Shown here one piece after another: positions 16,081 to 24,061 of a stretch of DNA of 64,000 bases (positions are counted from its first letter, which is position 1; each line of letters begins with the position of its first letter). Both the position numbers and the translations under genes were made by a program. Where the stretch lies: the NCBI GenBank assembly GCA_965227155.1, contig OZ245731.1, forward strand, positions 3,410,001-3,474,000. Reading direction: 5' to 3'. This stretch comes from UBA6059 sp965227155 (GTDB lineage: Bacteria > Bacteroidota > Bacteroidia > Cytophagales > Cyclobacteriaceae). Under the pieces are notes generated by a model that saw nothing but the letters and a program-made list of their open reading frames with translations, was not told the origin of the DNA and searched no databases.

Positions 16081-16801
16081 TAATTGAGTGCTAATGATCC
16101 TTTAAAACACTACTATCTTAAAAGATCATAGCGAAAGCTATAACCAGGTACGGACGGGGTACTCCTTTCTGGAAGATTTCTCCATTACAGCCCCGATTAC
16201 TCGGAGCTTCCAGTCGAAATGACGCGGTGGGTCAATTTTTCTCCCTCCTCCAAACCTCACCACTCCAGCGTCACCCCGAGTCCCGAAATTTCGGGATCGA
16301 GGCCTGCCCGACTGGTCGTTCAGGCGGGGGTCTCCAGCTCGATTGCAGCAACCCCAGAATTAACACGCCCAATAAACCTGGAACCCTTCAAAACAGCCAT
16401 GCATCATGCAGGACGCTTCTCGAATCCCCGGATTTTGCCATGCTCCGTGCTGGACGTTTTCCGATGCACCGGATTTTGCCATGCACCATGCAGGACGTAT
16501 TCCGGTTTGCTGGAAATTCCCAGGCAAACTTGCACGGTTTCGGAAGTCTCCGAAGATGACCTGCAAACCTACTTGACGGTTTCGGAGACTTCTGTATTTT
16601 ATTCCATTAAGATGGAAAATATTTGAAGTGATATTTTTTAAACTTAATTTGAAGAATCATAGTGTTTGATATCTCTCCAATTTAGGGGGATGACGCGTAC
16701 TGATCTTAATTTGAGATGTAAATATTGCGCACAGTGCGTGATATATTATAACTGTAGCACATTAAAGAAACAATATATCAGACAATTTAAAGACACATAG
16801 A
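16081..16801. repeat. Gene-free repeat-rich stretch
   Basis: About 720 bp with no credible gene. It holds a GC-richer block (16146-16350) of the interspersed kind seen in Bacteroidota (tactcctttctggaagattt, cccgaaatttcggga palindrome at about 16281-16295). Next come near-repeats ggattttgccatgc with caggacg or tggacg (16432-16500), then tcggaagtctccga and ttcggagacttctg (16540-16595). A small palindrome CGCAC-A-GTGCG lies at 16728-16738, about 65 bp before the next gene, and could be an operator. Open frames through this block are low-complexity shadows. Confidence 0.6.
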
Positions 16802-17098
16802 ATGCATTTTGTATTAACGTACGATATCCACTCAAGCGGACAAGAGAGGAGTAATATCGAGAATCAGATCAATGAAGTCATAAATCAATATTCATGGGTC
16901 AAACCATTGACTACTACGTATGTCGTAAACGTCGCAGGACAAAATCAGTGGGACCTAATCTTAAATGCTCTACAGAACATTTCACGAAACAATCCCTCCA
17001 AATTGAATTTTTTGATGACCCCCTTAATGTCGGGAGGACGGTACAATGGAATGTTGAATGAAAACCTTTGGATTGAAATAAATAATAGAAGTAATTAA
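16802..17098 (+). CDS. Small Cas2-like (SinR-type) protein
   Basis: A 98-residue protein starting MHFVLTYDIHSSGQERSN, followed by YSWVKPLTTTYVVNVAGQNQ. The beta strand ending YDI and the later W..P.TTTYVV strand resemble the ferredoxin-like fold of Cas2/VapD and of the short proteins databases name SinR family. No CRISPR array or other cas gene is present, so a role in spacer acquisition is not suggested. It may be a nuclease-like or defence-associated component. It lies 11 bp before a two-helix membrane protein, forming a two-gene unit in AT-rich DNA unlike the surrounding core genes. Confidence 0.55.
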   Translation: MHFVLTYDIHSSGQERSNIENQINEVINQYSWVKPLTTTYVVNVAGQNQWDLILNALQNISRNNPSKLNFLMTPLMSGGRYNGMLNENLWIEINNRSN

Positions 17099-17109
17099 AA
17101 GAAGTAACT

Positions 17110-17481
17110 ATGGCTGAAAATCAAAACAAGCATGTTACTTCTGAAAATGTAGGGAGTGGCAAACAATCTTCAAATCCATTATCAGATGGATTGAACATTA
17201 CGGTCTCAGTTCCAGAGTCAGTTGATATAAAACTAGTAAATGCATCTGCACTGACTGATTTTGAAATTTGGATATATATTTCCTCAGTGCTTTCAAACGC
17301 AGTTGTAGGTTTTTGGATTTCATACGCGCAGAACACTGTAGAATCATCTGAAAAAATCCTTTGGTGGATATCGATTGTATTTTCCATTTTATTTGGGATA
17401 TCCTTACTTGTAGCTTTTCTGAAACGTTTGCAACTTTCTAAAAAGTCAAAGAAGTATACTGTTAAAAATGAAATTGAATAA
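17110..17481 (+). CDS. Two-helix membrane protein of unknown function
   Basis: A 123-residue protein not recognised as a known family. Residues 1-50 are polar (AENQNKHVTSENVGSGKQSS). Two predicted membrane helices follow, IWIYISSVLSNAVVGFWISY (about 53-72) and ILWWISIVFSILFGISLLVA (about 83-102), then a basic tail LKRLQLSKKSKK. It is cotranscribed with the Cas2-like gene. A strong imperfect palindrome begins right at its stop codon. Small two-helix proteins next to nuclease-like genes are often effectors in defence cassettes, but that is only a suggestion here. Confidence 0.55.
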   Translation: MAENQNKHVTSENVGSGKQSSNPLSDGLNITVSVPESVDIKLVNASALTDFEIWIYISSVLSNAVVGFWISYAQNTVESSEKILWWISIVFSILFGISLLVAFLKRLQLSKKSKKYTVKNEIE

Positions 17482-17617
17482 CGTGCTACAAAATCGGCTA
17501 TAGCAAATGCGGGTTGATTGCTTAAAAATGAAGATATTGCATATAAACAACATTCGGTCTGGCGGACAAAGATTTGGTTTCAAAATCCCGCACTTGCCAT
17601 GGCCAGGGCCGTTAAGT
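17480..17617. repeat. Long imperfect palindrome, attC-like
   Basis: Arms 17496-17513 (GGCTATAGCAAATGCGGG) and 17587-17604 (CCCGCACTTGCCATGGCC) pair over 18 positions, three of them G-T wobbles. Outer AACG (17480-17483) pairs with CGTT (17610-17613). The right end, GTTAAGT (17611-17617), fits the integron R' consensus GTTRRRY. The left end (GAATAAC) fits RYYYAAC only in AAC. It starts inside the stop codon of the preceding gene, as cassette recombination sites do. Confidence 0.5.
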
Positions 17618-17628
17618 ATCATTGACGA

Positions 17629-19260
17629 ATGAAAAGTAATATTGATAGAAGACAGGATATTTTCCATGGTGTAATTCCTGACATGGGGAGTGACGCCTAT
17701 GAAAAACTTGTATCACATTTAAGCTCAAGAGTCCAAAGCCCGGAAGAAAAAAAAATCATCAAAGACTGCTTTACAAAGGCAAGAAACTCTCTAGAGGCTC
17801 AGTATCTATCTCATTCAGACTTCATAACAGAAGTTACACTACGTCACTTTTTACTCGAATACAACTCTAGAGCCTGGGAACACGGTTTAAGATCAATGCC
17901 GATGTTATTTAACATCATGGAATCGTATTTCAGATACCATAAGCCACATATCTACTTTGAGCTCCTTGAAGAAGAGAACTATTTAATTTCATTTTTTGAT
18001 TTCCTAGATTTTATCACCTCTAATGAATTCTCAGAAAACAAATCTCTTATTACTGAAAATCTTGTTGAGGATATAATTTATAATTTCAATATAGGTTCAG
18101 ATTTAGCAGAAATTAAAATCAAAACTGATAACGATATTGAATTCATAGTTGCTGGCCTATCCATAATCAGAAGAGGTAATGAGGTCACTATTCTTTTGAT
18201 TTCAGGCAGTAATGAGAAAAGGTCTACAGACGACATTAAAATTGAGCTGAATACAGAATACTCAAATAAAAGAGAACTATTAGAAAAATATAAAAAGGAT
18301 ACACAAGGCCAAAAGCAGCAACCCTTGTATATAGATGAACAAGAATCCTATGCCAAAACACTCGTCATTTGTAGATTGGATTTACAAACTGAAACGATTG
18401 ATGCTAGATACATAGCGGAAGAGTATGAACACTCTTTTTCTGTTCAGACTGACGAAATAGATACTTTTATTGATCATAATGGAGATTATCGATCTCCAAA
18501 ATACGAGGAGATTCATAAAAAGGGTGTGAAGAAAGTTACTGATTACAATGCTTTATTTGAAGTGATTAAGTCATCACTTTATTTGCCGTACTATCTAAAT
18601 ACATTTGAAGAATCCCTACTTGAGGAATCACATGAAACTGAATTCAAAAAAGCAAATTCCCATCCTATAAAAAAACGGAAGTTCAAGGACACTTTTGGAT
18701 ATAAAGCATCAATTAAACCACTTTATGTACTGAATAAGGATAATAAATTCTCCCCTGATAATATTAAACTGCGAGATGACCTATTTAAAATCGAAACTAG
18801 CGGCTTTTGGAAAAAACTCGGTGTTGACGAAGTTGGGTTAGACAAAAAAGGCAACCCAATTCATGGTAAAAGCTGGGTTAATAAGAAACTTAGCTGGTAC
18901 GAGGGGAAACAGGATGAATTAGTAATTACTAAAGAAAAAGAAAGATATAAAGGAGTAAACGCTGGGTTCATCTATATTATGAGGAATCCTTCCATGGGCC
19001 AAAATATTTTCAAAATAGGCCTAACAAAGAAAGATGTTGAAAATAGAGCAAAACAACTTTCAAAAACTAGTGTACCTGATAAATTCTACAAAGCTCAAGA
19101 ATGGAATGTAAAGGATTGCGTAAAAGCTGAAAAGAGAATTCATGATGAATTAGTTCAATATAGAGTTGATCCTAGGAGAGAATTTTTTGACCTTGAATAT
19201 TCAAAAGCTACTGAAGTAATCTCAAGGATTTGTGATGAAATTAATAAAAAAGATGCCTAA
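17629..19260 (+). CDS. GIY-YIG / T5orf172-domain protein with unknown N-terminal region
   Basis: A 543-residue protein. The last about 95 residues (from about 446) form a T5orf172/MUG113 type GIY-YIG-like domain: GFIYIMRNPSMGQNIFKIGL, then VENRAKQLSKTSVPDKFYKA, AEKRIHDELVQYRVDPRREF and FDLEY. The first about 440 residues are not recognised; they are charged and mostly helical, with some alternating strands (IEFIVAGLSIIRRGNEVTIL). The DNA is AT-rich and the codon use A/T-biased compared with neighbours such as plsC, which suggests acquisition by transfer. It stands between an attC-like palindrome and the plsC gene. A nuclease or DNA-binding defence role is plausible but unproven. Confidence 0.65.
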   Translation: MKSNIDRRQDIFHGVIPDMGSDAYEKLVSHLSSRVQSPEEKKIIKDCFTKARNSLEAQYLSHSDFITEVTLRHFLLEYNSRAWEHGLRSMPMLFNIMESYFRYHKPHIYFELLEEENYLISFFDFLDFITSNEFSENKSLITENLVEDIIYNFNIGSDLAEIKIKTDNDIEFIVAGLSIIRRGNEVTILLISGSNEKRSTDDIKIELNTEYSNKRELLEKYKKDTQGQKQQPLYIDEQESYAKTLVICRLDLQTETIDARYIAEEYEHSFSVQTDEIDTFIDHNGDYRSPKYEEIHKKGVKKVTDYNALFEVIKSSLYLPYYLNTFEESLLEESHETEFKKANSHPIKKRKFKDTFGYKASIKPLYVLNKDNKFSPDNIKLRDDLFKIETSGFWKKLGVDEVGLDKKGNPIHGKSWVNKKLSWYEGKQDELVITKEKERYKGVNAGFIYIMRNPSMGQNIFKIGLTKKDVENRAKQLSKTSVPDKFYKAQEWNVKDCVKAEKRIHDELVQYRVDPRREFFDLEYSKATEVISRICDEINKKDA

Positions 19261-19420
19261 CAATCACTTCCATGAATATTCTATTAGGTTATTCGTTGAT
19301 TTCAATGTAGTAATATGTAAGCTTTTACCTTTTAAATTTTCAAAAGCTGTCCAAGCAAAAAGTTGTCTCTGAAATAAAATCCCCTTTGCATTCACCCCCA
19401 GTATTTACTAATCTCGCTGC

Positions 19421-20116
19421 ATGATTGCGATCATTCGGTACGGACTAGCCTTTTTGTGGACCGGCTTGCTGGTTTTTCTCTCCACACTGGTGCTGCTGTT
19501 GACTTTCCAGAGGAAATGGTCGGTGCAGATGGCACGCACCATGTGGGCACCGGGTATATTATGGATATGCCGTACCCGGCTGCAAATCGAAGGGCTGGCA
19601 AACCTCAAAGACCTGCCACCGGCCATCTTTGTAGCCAACCACCGTTCGTTTCTTGACATACCGGTGCTCTTCAGGGCTGTTCCGGTCAACCTCCATTTTG
19701 TAGCCAAAAAGGAAATCCGAACCATGCCCTTTGTGGGCTGGTACATGTGGGCTACCGGTATGATTTTCATCGACCGGCAAAATCGGGAAAAAGCAATTCA
19801 GAGCCTTGCCCGCGCCGGTGAGCTCATTCGCAAAGGCAAAAATGTAATCATGTTCCCCGAAGGTGGCCGAGCAAGGAGTGCGGGGATTCAGCCTTTCAAA
19901 AAGGGACCTTTCGTTCTGGCCCGGGAAAATGCGCTACCCATTGTGCCTGTAGCGCTGATCAATACAGACAAAATTGTACCCCCTGATAATGTCACCGAAA
20001 TGTATTCGGGTACGGTGGTCGTGCGCTTTGGTAAACCCATACAGAGCTCCTCGGCATCTCGGTTGGAAGATTTGATGGAGGAGGCCAGGGGGCAAATTAT
20101 TGACCTCTATGAATGA
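19421..20116 (+). CDS. plsC: 1-acyl-sn-glycerol-3-phosphate acyltransferase
   Basis: A 231-residue membrane-bound acyltransferase that makes phosphatidic acid from lysophosphatidic acid. An N-terminal membrane helix (GLAFLWTGLLVFLSTLVLLL) is followed by the family blocks. NHRSFLD at 83-89 has catalytic His84 and Asp89; then come GMIFIDRQNREKAI, MFPEGGRARSAG (the FPEG lysophosphatidate-binding motif) and IVPVALINTD. The start ATG at 19421 fits family length. Base composition returns to the core-genome level here after the AT-rich island upstream. It converges on acnA, and a DUF559 element sits in that junction. Confidence 0.92.
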   Translation: MIAIIRYGLAFLWTGLLVFLSTLVLLLTFQRKWSVQMARTMWAPGILWICRTRLQIEGLANLKDLPPAIFVANHRSFLDIPVLFRAVPVNLHFVAKKEIRTMPFVGWYMWATGMIFIDRQNREKAIQSLARAGELIRKGKNVIMFPEGGRARSAGIQPFKKGPFVLARENALPIVPVALINTDKIVPPDNVTEMYSGTVVVRFGKPIQSSSASRLEDLMEEARGQIIDLYE

Positions 20117-20283
20117 TAGGGAGTTCAGTATTTTGAACAAATGAATGGACACTCACATCCCTTCTTTTAGTAAATGCTATAGCATAAAGTTCCCAAAGCA
20201 GCGTAAAGTTTCACAGAGGTGATTAGCACTTTGTGTGACTCTGTGATCCTCTGTCTGGCTTTGTGCTATAGCCTCAAAAAAAA

Positions 20284-20341
20284 GTATATCACCACCGGTG
20301 AGAGGCAGTTTTTTCCACCCCCTTCCCCCGCCAGCGGGGGA
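20284..20341. repeat. Remnant of a DUF559 element: gene 3' end plus GC-rich arm
   Basis: The stretch gtatatcaccaccggtgaga (20284-20303), then ggcag, matches the 3' end of the DUF559 gene at 20536 (20926-20951). It is followed directly by a slightly changed right arm, ccaccccctt then cccccgccagcggggga (20315-20341). A first element copy was thus here and lost most of its length. Confidence 0.75.
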
Positions 20342-20455
20342 TAGATGTAGTTTAGCTCCAATATTTTTTCAATTCCAACATACAACCAGGGTATAGAATA
20401 ATAATGCTGAACACAAAAAAAAAGAGGTCACCTTTCGGGGACCTCTTTTGCAATT
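20336..20455. repeat. Left direct repeat of the acnA 3' flank, including its terminator
   Basis: About 120 bp (cgggggatagatgtagttta onward to gcaattt) that recur at 21096-21214 with about five changes. It contains a spare copy of the terminator hairpin found after acnA. Confidence 0.88.
20414..20451. terminator. Duplicated terminator hairpin (upstream copy)
   Basis: Hairpin GAGGTC...GACCTC, flanked by nine A residues on the left and TTTT on the right, so it can act on both strands. It faces transcripts from plsC on the plus strand and is a copy of the acnA terminator. Confidence 0.75.
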
Positions 20456-20488
20456 TGCAACTCCTGTAGTTCGTTATACCAAACTATA

Positions 20489-20517
20489 TCCCCCGCAGGC
20501 GGGGGTTAGGGGGTGGA
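20489..20517. repeat. Left arm of the GC-rich inverted repeat (element 2)
   Basis: Same 29-bp arm as 11070-11098 with one change (CCCCCGCAGGCGGGGG then TTAGGGGGTGGA). It ends 18 bp before the ATG of the DUF559 gene. Confidence 0.9.
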
Positions 20518-20535
20518 TTCTTTTATTTTTATATA

Positions 20536-20964
20536 ATGAAGCCAAATTCATCTAACAATCATTATTACAATAAGCATCTATCTTCCAAAGCAAGGAAACT
20601 CCGCGGTACTATGACCAAGGCTGAGGCATGTCTTTGGAAATATGTGTTAAAGGCAGGAAAAGTGAAAGGTTTTACCTTTAGAAGGCAGCGCCCCGTTCTT
20701 CAATATATTGCTGACTTCATGTGTAAAGAGCTACAATTGATTATAGAAGTCGATGGAATAACACATAGCTACGAGGAAGTTGCTGAAAATGACATGAAGC
20801 GTCAGTGGAATCTTGAAAATGCAGGTTTTACTGTCCTTCGCTTTACTGATGAGGAGGTACTGCACCACATCAATTTGGTTAGTATGAAAATAGAAAGCGA
20901 AGCTGAAAAGCTGATGCTACAAAAAGGTGTATCACCACCGGTGAGAGGCAGAATGAAAAATTAG
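20536..20964 (+). CDS. DUF559 / Vsr-like endonuclease-domain protein (element 2)
   Basis: A 142-residue DUF559 protein, same length as and about 80% alike to that at 11318. It has the conserved MTKAEACLWKYVLKAGKVKG, FRRQRPVLQYIADFMCKELQ and LIIEVDGITHSYEEVAENDM blocks, with Asp60, Glu71, Asp73 and His77 kept. It starts at an ATG. It is enclosed by the GC-rich inverted repeat arms 20489-20517 and 20970-21028; the right arm is split by 33 bp. It lies between two copies of the acnA terminator region. Predicted to be a Vsr-fold nuclease; the chromosomal target and biological role are unknown. Confidence 0.87.
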   Translation: MKPNSSNNHYYNKHLSSKARKLRGTMTKAEACLWKYVLKAGKVKGFTFRRQRPVLQYIADFMCKELQLIIEVDGITHSYEEVAENDMKRQWNLENAGFTVLRFTDEEVLHHINLVSMKIESEAEKLMLQKGVSPPVRGRMKN

Positions 20965-20969
20965 TTTTT

Positions 20970-21028
20970 TCCACCCCCTGCCCCCGCATGCTGGCGCTGA
21001 AGCTTTAGCATAGGAGCCAAGCGGGGGA
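20970..21028. repeat. Right arm of the GC-rich inverted repeat (element 2), split by 33 bp
   Basis: The arm begins tccaccccctgcccccgc (20970-20987), is interrupted by 33 bp (20988-21020) and resumes gcggggga (21021-21028). The 33-bp piece (ctggcgctgaagctttagca, then taggagcc) recurs nearly unchanged at 21066-21094, so it is part of a tandem repeat of about 75 bp. Confidence 0.8.
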
Positions 21029-21095
21029 TAGATTTGCGCTTAGCTTAATACCATTGCCCACATTCTGGCGCTGTAGCTTTAGCATAGGAGCCCAG

Positions 21096-21214
21096 CGGGG
21101 GATAGATGTAGTTTAGCTCCAATATTTTTTCAATTCCAACATACAACCAGGGTATAGAATAATAATGCCGAACACAAAAAAAAGAGGTCACCTTTTAGCG
21201 ACCTCTTTGCAATT
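21096..21214. repeat. Right direct repeat of the acnA 3' flank
   Basis: Second copy of 20336-20455. It lies next to the acnA stop codon and so is probably the original flank of that gene. Confidence 0.88.
21173..21211 (-). terminator. Terminator of acnA
   Basis: Hairpin GAGGTC...GACCTC (about 21184-21206) with eight A residues to its left, which are read as U in the acnA transcript. It is 22 bp past the acnA stop codon. Confidence 0.82.
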
Positions 21215-21232
21215 ATTTATACTCCTGAGACC

Positions 21233-23968
21233 TTAGTCCTTAAGGAAATTTCTAAGTACATAGTTTAGGATACCACCATGCTTGTAGTATTCCACATCTA
21301 TACCGGAATCCAGTCTTAGCTTGGCCTGGAATTCCACTTTTGAGCCATCAGGTTTCGTGGCTGTTACATCCACAATTTTACCTGGAGTCAGGTCAGCCGA
21401 TAAGCCATGGATATCGTAGGTTTCGGTGCCTGTCAGACCCAAAGTTTCCTGATTTTCACCTTCCATGAATACCATCGGCAATACACCCATACCTACCAGG
21501 TTCGACCGGTGGATACGCTCAAAACTTTCCGTGATAACGGCTTTCACACCCAATAGAGTGGTGCCTTTGGCTGCCCAGTCCCTGGAAGAACCAGAGCCAT
21601 ATTCCTTACCACCTATAACCACCAATGGCGTACCTGCTTCCTGATATTTCATTGAGGCATCAAATACGGTCATCTCTTCACCAGTAGGGTGATAGGTAGT
21701 CCAGCCACCTTCTCGATTGGCAAGCTTATTTTTGATACGCACGTTGGCAAAGGTACCTCGCATCATCACCTCATGGTTACCTCTTCGGGAGCCGTAGGAG
21801 TTGAAATCCTTTTGCTCCACGCCATGTTCTACCAGGTATTTTCCGGCAGGGTGTTCCGGCTGGAATTTACCGGCGGGAGAGATGTGGTCTGTTGTTACCA
21901 TATCGCCCAGCTGCAGCAGTACTTTAGCACCTTTGATATCGTCAGGTTCCGGCACATCTTCAGAGATATTTTTGAAGAATGGTGCTTCCTGAATATAAGT
22001 TGAACTGGAATCCCACTCGTAAATGCTGCCTTTCGGTGCTTCTAGGTTTTGCCATGCCTCGTCACCATCAAAAATGGTTTCATAGGTCTTCTTGTAATCT
22101 TCTGGAGTTACCACCACATCCATGATCTCGTTGATCTCCCGCTGCGAAGGCCATACATCTTTGAGGTAGATCGCATTGCCGTTAGAGTCGTGACCAAGCG
22201 GCTCATTATTCATATCGAAATCCATTCTACCTGCAAGGGCGTAAGCTACAACAAGCATAGGAGAAGCCAGGAAGTTCATTTTGATGTTAGGGTGGATACG
22301 AGCCTCAAAGTTCCTGTTACCGGATAGCGCTGAGCAAACCACAAGGTCGTTTTTGATGACTGCTTCTTGCACAGCAGGGATCATATCGCCGGAGTTACCG
22401 ATACAGGTTGTACAGCCGTAACCGACCGTATGGAATTTAAGCGCCTCCAGGTAAGGGAGCAGCTGAGATTTCTCCAGGTAATCAGTTACCACTCTAGATC
22501 CGGGTGCTAATGATGTTTTTACCCAGGGTTTTACATCAAGGCCAAGTTCTACAGCTTTTTTCGCTACCAGACCAGCGCCAATCATCACGCTAGGGTTGGA
22601 GGTATTGGTACAGGAGGTGATGGCAGCGATCACCACCGCTCCATCAGACAAGTTGTAGCTTATATCACCCACTTTCATGGGGATGCTGCGGATGCCTGTT
22701 TTCACTTTTACGGTTTGAGCCGGTGTGCCACCTTCCAAGGCCCAATCGCCAACACGTTCCTGCACAGGTATATACTCCCGGCTATGGCTTTCTTTGAGAA
22801 GGCCTACAATTTTATCTTTGGCCTCTCTTAATAATATTTTATCCTGAGGTCTCTTTGGTCCTGAGATGGTAGGCTCCACCTCGCCCAGGTCAAGTTCGAT
22901 GACATCTGTGTATTCGATAGAGTCGTTAGGATCTCTCCAGAACAGGTTCTCCTTGGCATAAGCCTCTACCATTTCCACATGCTCCTTGCTGCGGTTGGTT
23001 TTCAGCATGTAAGCGATGGTCTGTTCATCGATAGGCCAGTGGGTGTCTGTACAGCCAAATTCAGGCGACATGTTGGAGATAGTAGCTCTGTCAGGTACAG
23101 TAAGGTATTCCAGGCCAGGACCAAATATCTCTACAATTTTGCCTACTACGCCGTAATCTCTAAGCAGCTTCACAATGGTCAATACTAGGTCAGTAGAAGT
23201 GGCCCCTTCTCTCATTTTACCAGTGATTTTGAGGCCTACCACTTCCGGTAAAATCATGTAGATCGGCTGGCCGAGCATCGCAGCTTCTGCTTCGATACCG
23301 CCAACACCCCATCCCAGTACACCAATACCATTGACCATAGGCGTGTGGGAGTCAGTACCAACCAAAGTATCGGGGAACAGGTAGCCATCGCGTGCGATTA
23401 CACCCTGCGCCAGGTACTCCAGATTCACCTGGTGGCAAATACCCATGCCGGGAGGTACCACGCCAAAATTGTTGAATGCCTTTTGGGCCCATTTTAGAAG
23501 CTTGTACCGCTCGCCGTTACGCTGGTATTCCATGTCCACATTTTTGCGGTAGGAATTTTGAGTACCGAAGAAATCAACCATTACGGAGTGGTCGATCACC
23601 ATGTCAGCCGGTACTACGGGATTGGTTTTGCTGGTATCCTTTCCTTTTCTACTTACTTCTGACCGAATGGACGCTATGTCAACTACTGCAGGCACACCAG
23701 TAAAGTCCTGCATCAGTACGCGCGCCGGGGAGTAAGGGATGTCGTCTTTTGTTTGGGTTTCTTTCCAATCTAAAAGTGACCGTAGGTGGGCTTCTGTGAT
23801 CGCAAAGCCATCATAATTGCGGATGGCATTTTCCAGCAGGATTCTGATGGCGTAAGGTAATTTTCTTACACTGTCTTCCTTTTGGGCCAGCTCTCTAAGA
23901 CTGTAGTATTTATGTGTTCCCAGTGGGGTGGTCAGCTCCCTCTCAATTCCAAAGAAATCTTTGCTCAT
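21233..23968 (-). CDS. acnA: Aconitate hydratase A
   Basis: A 911-residue [4Fe-4S] aconitase that isomerises citrate to isocitrate in the TCA cycle. Length and order of blocks fit the AcnA/IRP1 branch: VLMQDFTGVPAVVDIAS, then LVGTDSHTPMVNGIGVLGWG. Iron-sulfur ligand cysteines are in ITSCTNTSNPSVMIGAG and GYGCTTCIGNSG. The C-terminal swivel domain has VIGGKEYGSGSSRDWAAKGT and FERIHRSNLVGMGVLP. The enzyme is cytoplasmic. It is transcribed toward plsC; its terminator region has been duplicated around a DUF559 element. The LuxC-like reductase gene lies 93 bp upstream on the same strand. Confidence 0.97.
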   Translation of the reverse strand: MSKDFFGIERELTTPLGTHKYYSLRELAQKEDSVRKLPYAIRILLENAIRNYDGFAITEAHLRSLLDWKETQTKDDIPYSPARVLMQDFTGVPAVVDIASIRSEVSRKGKDTSKTNPVVPADMVIDHSVMVDFFGTQNSYRKNVDMEYQRNGERYKLLKWAQKAFNNFGVVPPGMGICHQVNLEYLAQGVIARDGYLFPDTLVGTDSHTPMVNGIGVLGWGVGGIEAEAAMLGQPIYMILPEVVGLKITGKMREGATSTDLVLTIVKLLRDYGVVGKIVEIFGPGLEYLTVPDRATISNMSPEFGCTDTHWPIDEQTIAYMLKTNRSKEHVEMVEAYAKENLFWRDPNDSIEYTDVIELDLGEVEPTISGPKRPQDKILLREAKDKIVGLLKESHSREYIPVQERVGDWALEGGTPAQTVKVKTGIRSIPMKVGDISYNLSDGAVVIAAITSCTNTSNPSVMIGAGLVAKKAVELGLDVKPWVKTSLAPGSRVVTDYLEKSQLLPYLEALKFHTVGYGCTTCIGNSGDMIPAVQEAVIKNDLVVCSALSGNRNFEARIHPNIKMNFLASPMLVVAYALAGRMDFDMNNEPLGHDSNGNAIYLKDVWPSQREINEIMDVVVTPEDYKKTYETIFDGDEAWQNLEAPKGSIYEWDSSSTYIQEAPFFKNISEDVPEPDDIKGAKVLLQLGDMVTTDHISPAGKFQPEHPAGKYLVEHGVEQKDFNSYGSRRGNHEVMMRGTFANVRIKNKLANREGGWTTYHPTGEEMTVFDASMKYQEAGTPLVVIGGKEYGSGSSRDWAAKGTTLLGVKAVITESFERIHRSNLVGMGVLPMVFMEGENQETLGLTGTETYDIHGLSADLTPGKIVDVTATKPDGSKVEFQAKLRLDSGIDVEYYKHGGILNYVLRNFLKD

Positions 23969-24061
23969 AATGGTTTATTTAAGTGATAAGTAAAGGATCG
24001 TTCCTATTTTCTATTCATATAAAATAATAAAAAAGACGGGAAATCTTGAATAACAGTAAAT

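Noticed and set aside
16219..16626. 135-codon open frame in the gene-free block
   Set aside because: It is built from repeats and palindromes, overlaps other equally open frames, and has no protein-like pattern.
16802..17098. Cas2-like protein as sign of a CRISPR-Cas system
   Set aside because: No spaced direct repeats and no other cas gene are present anywhere in the window.
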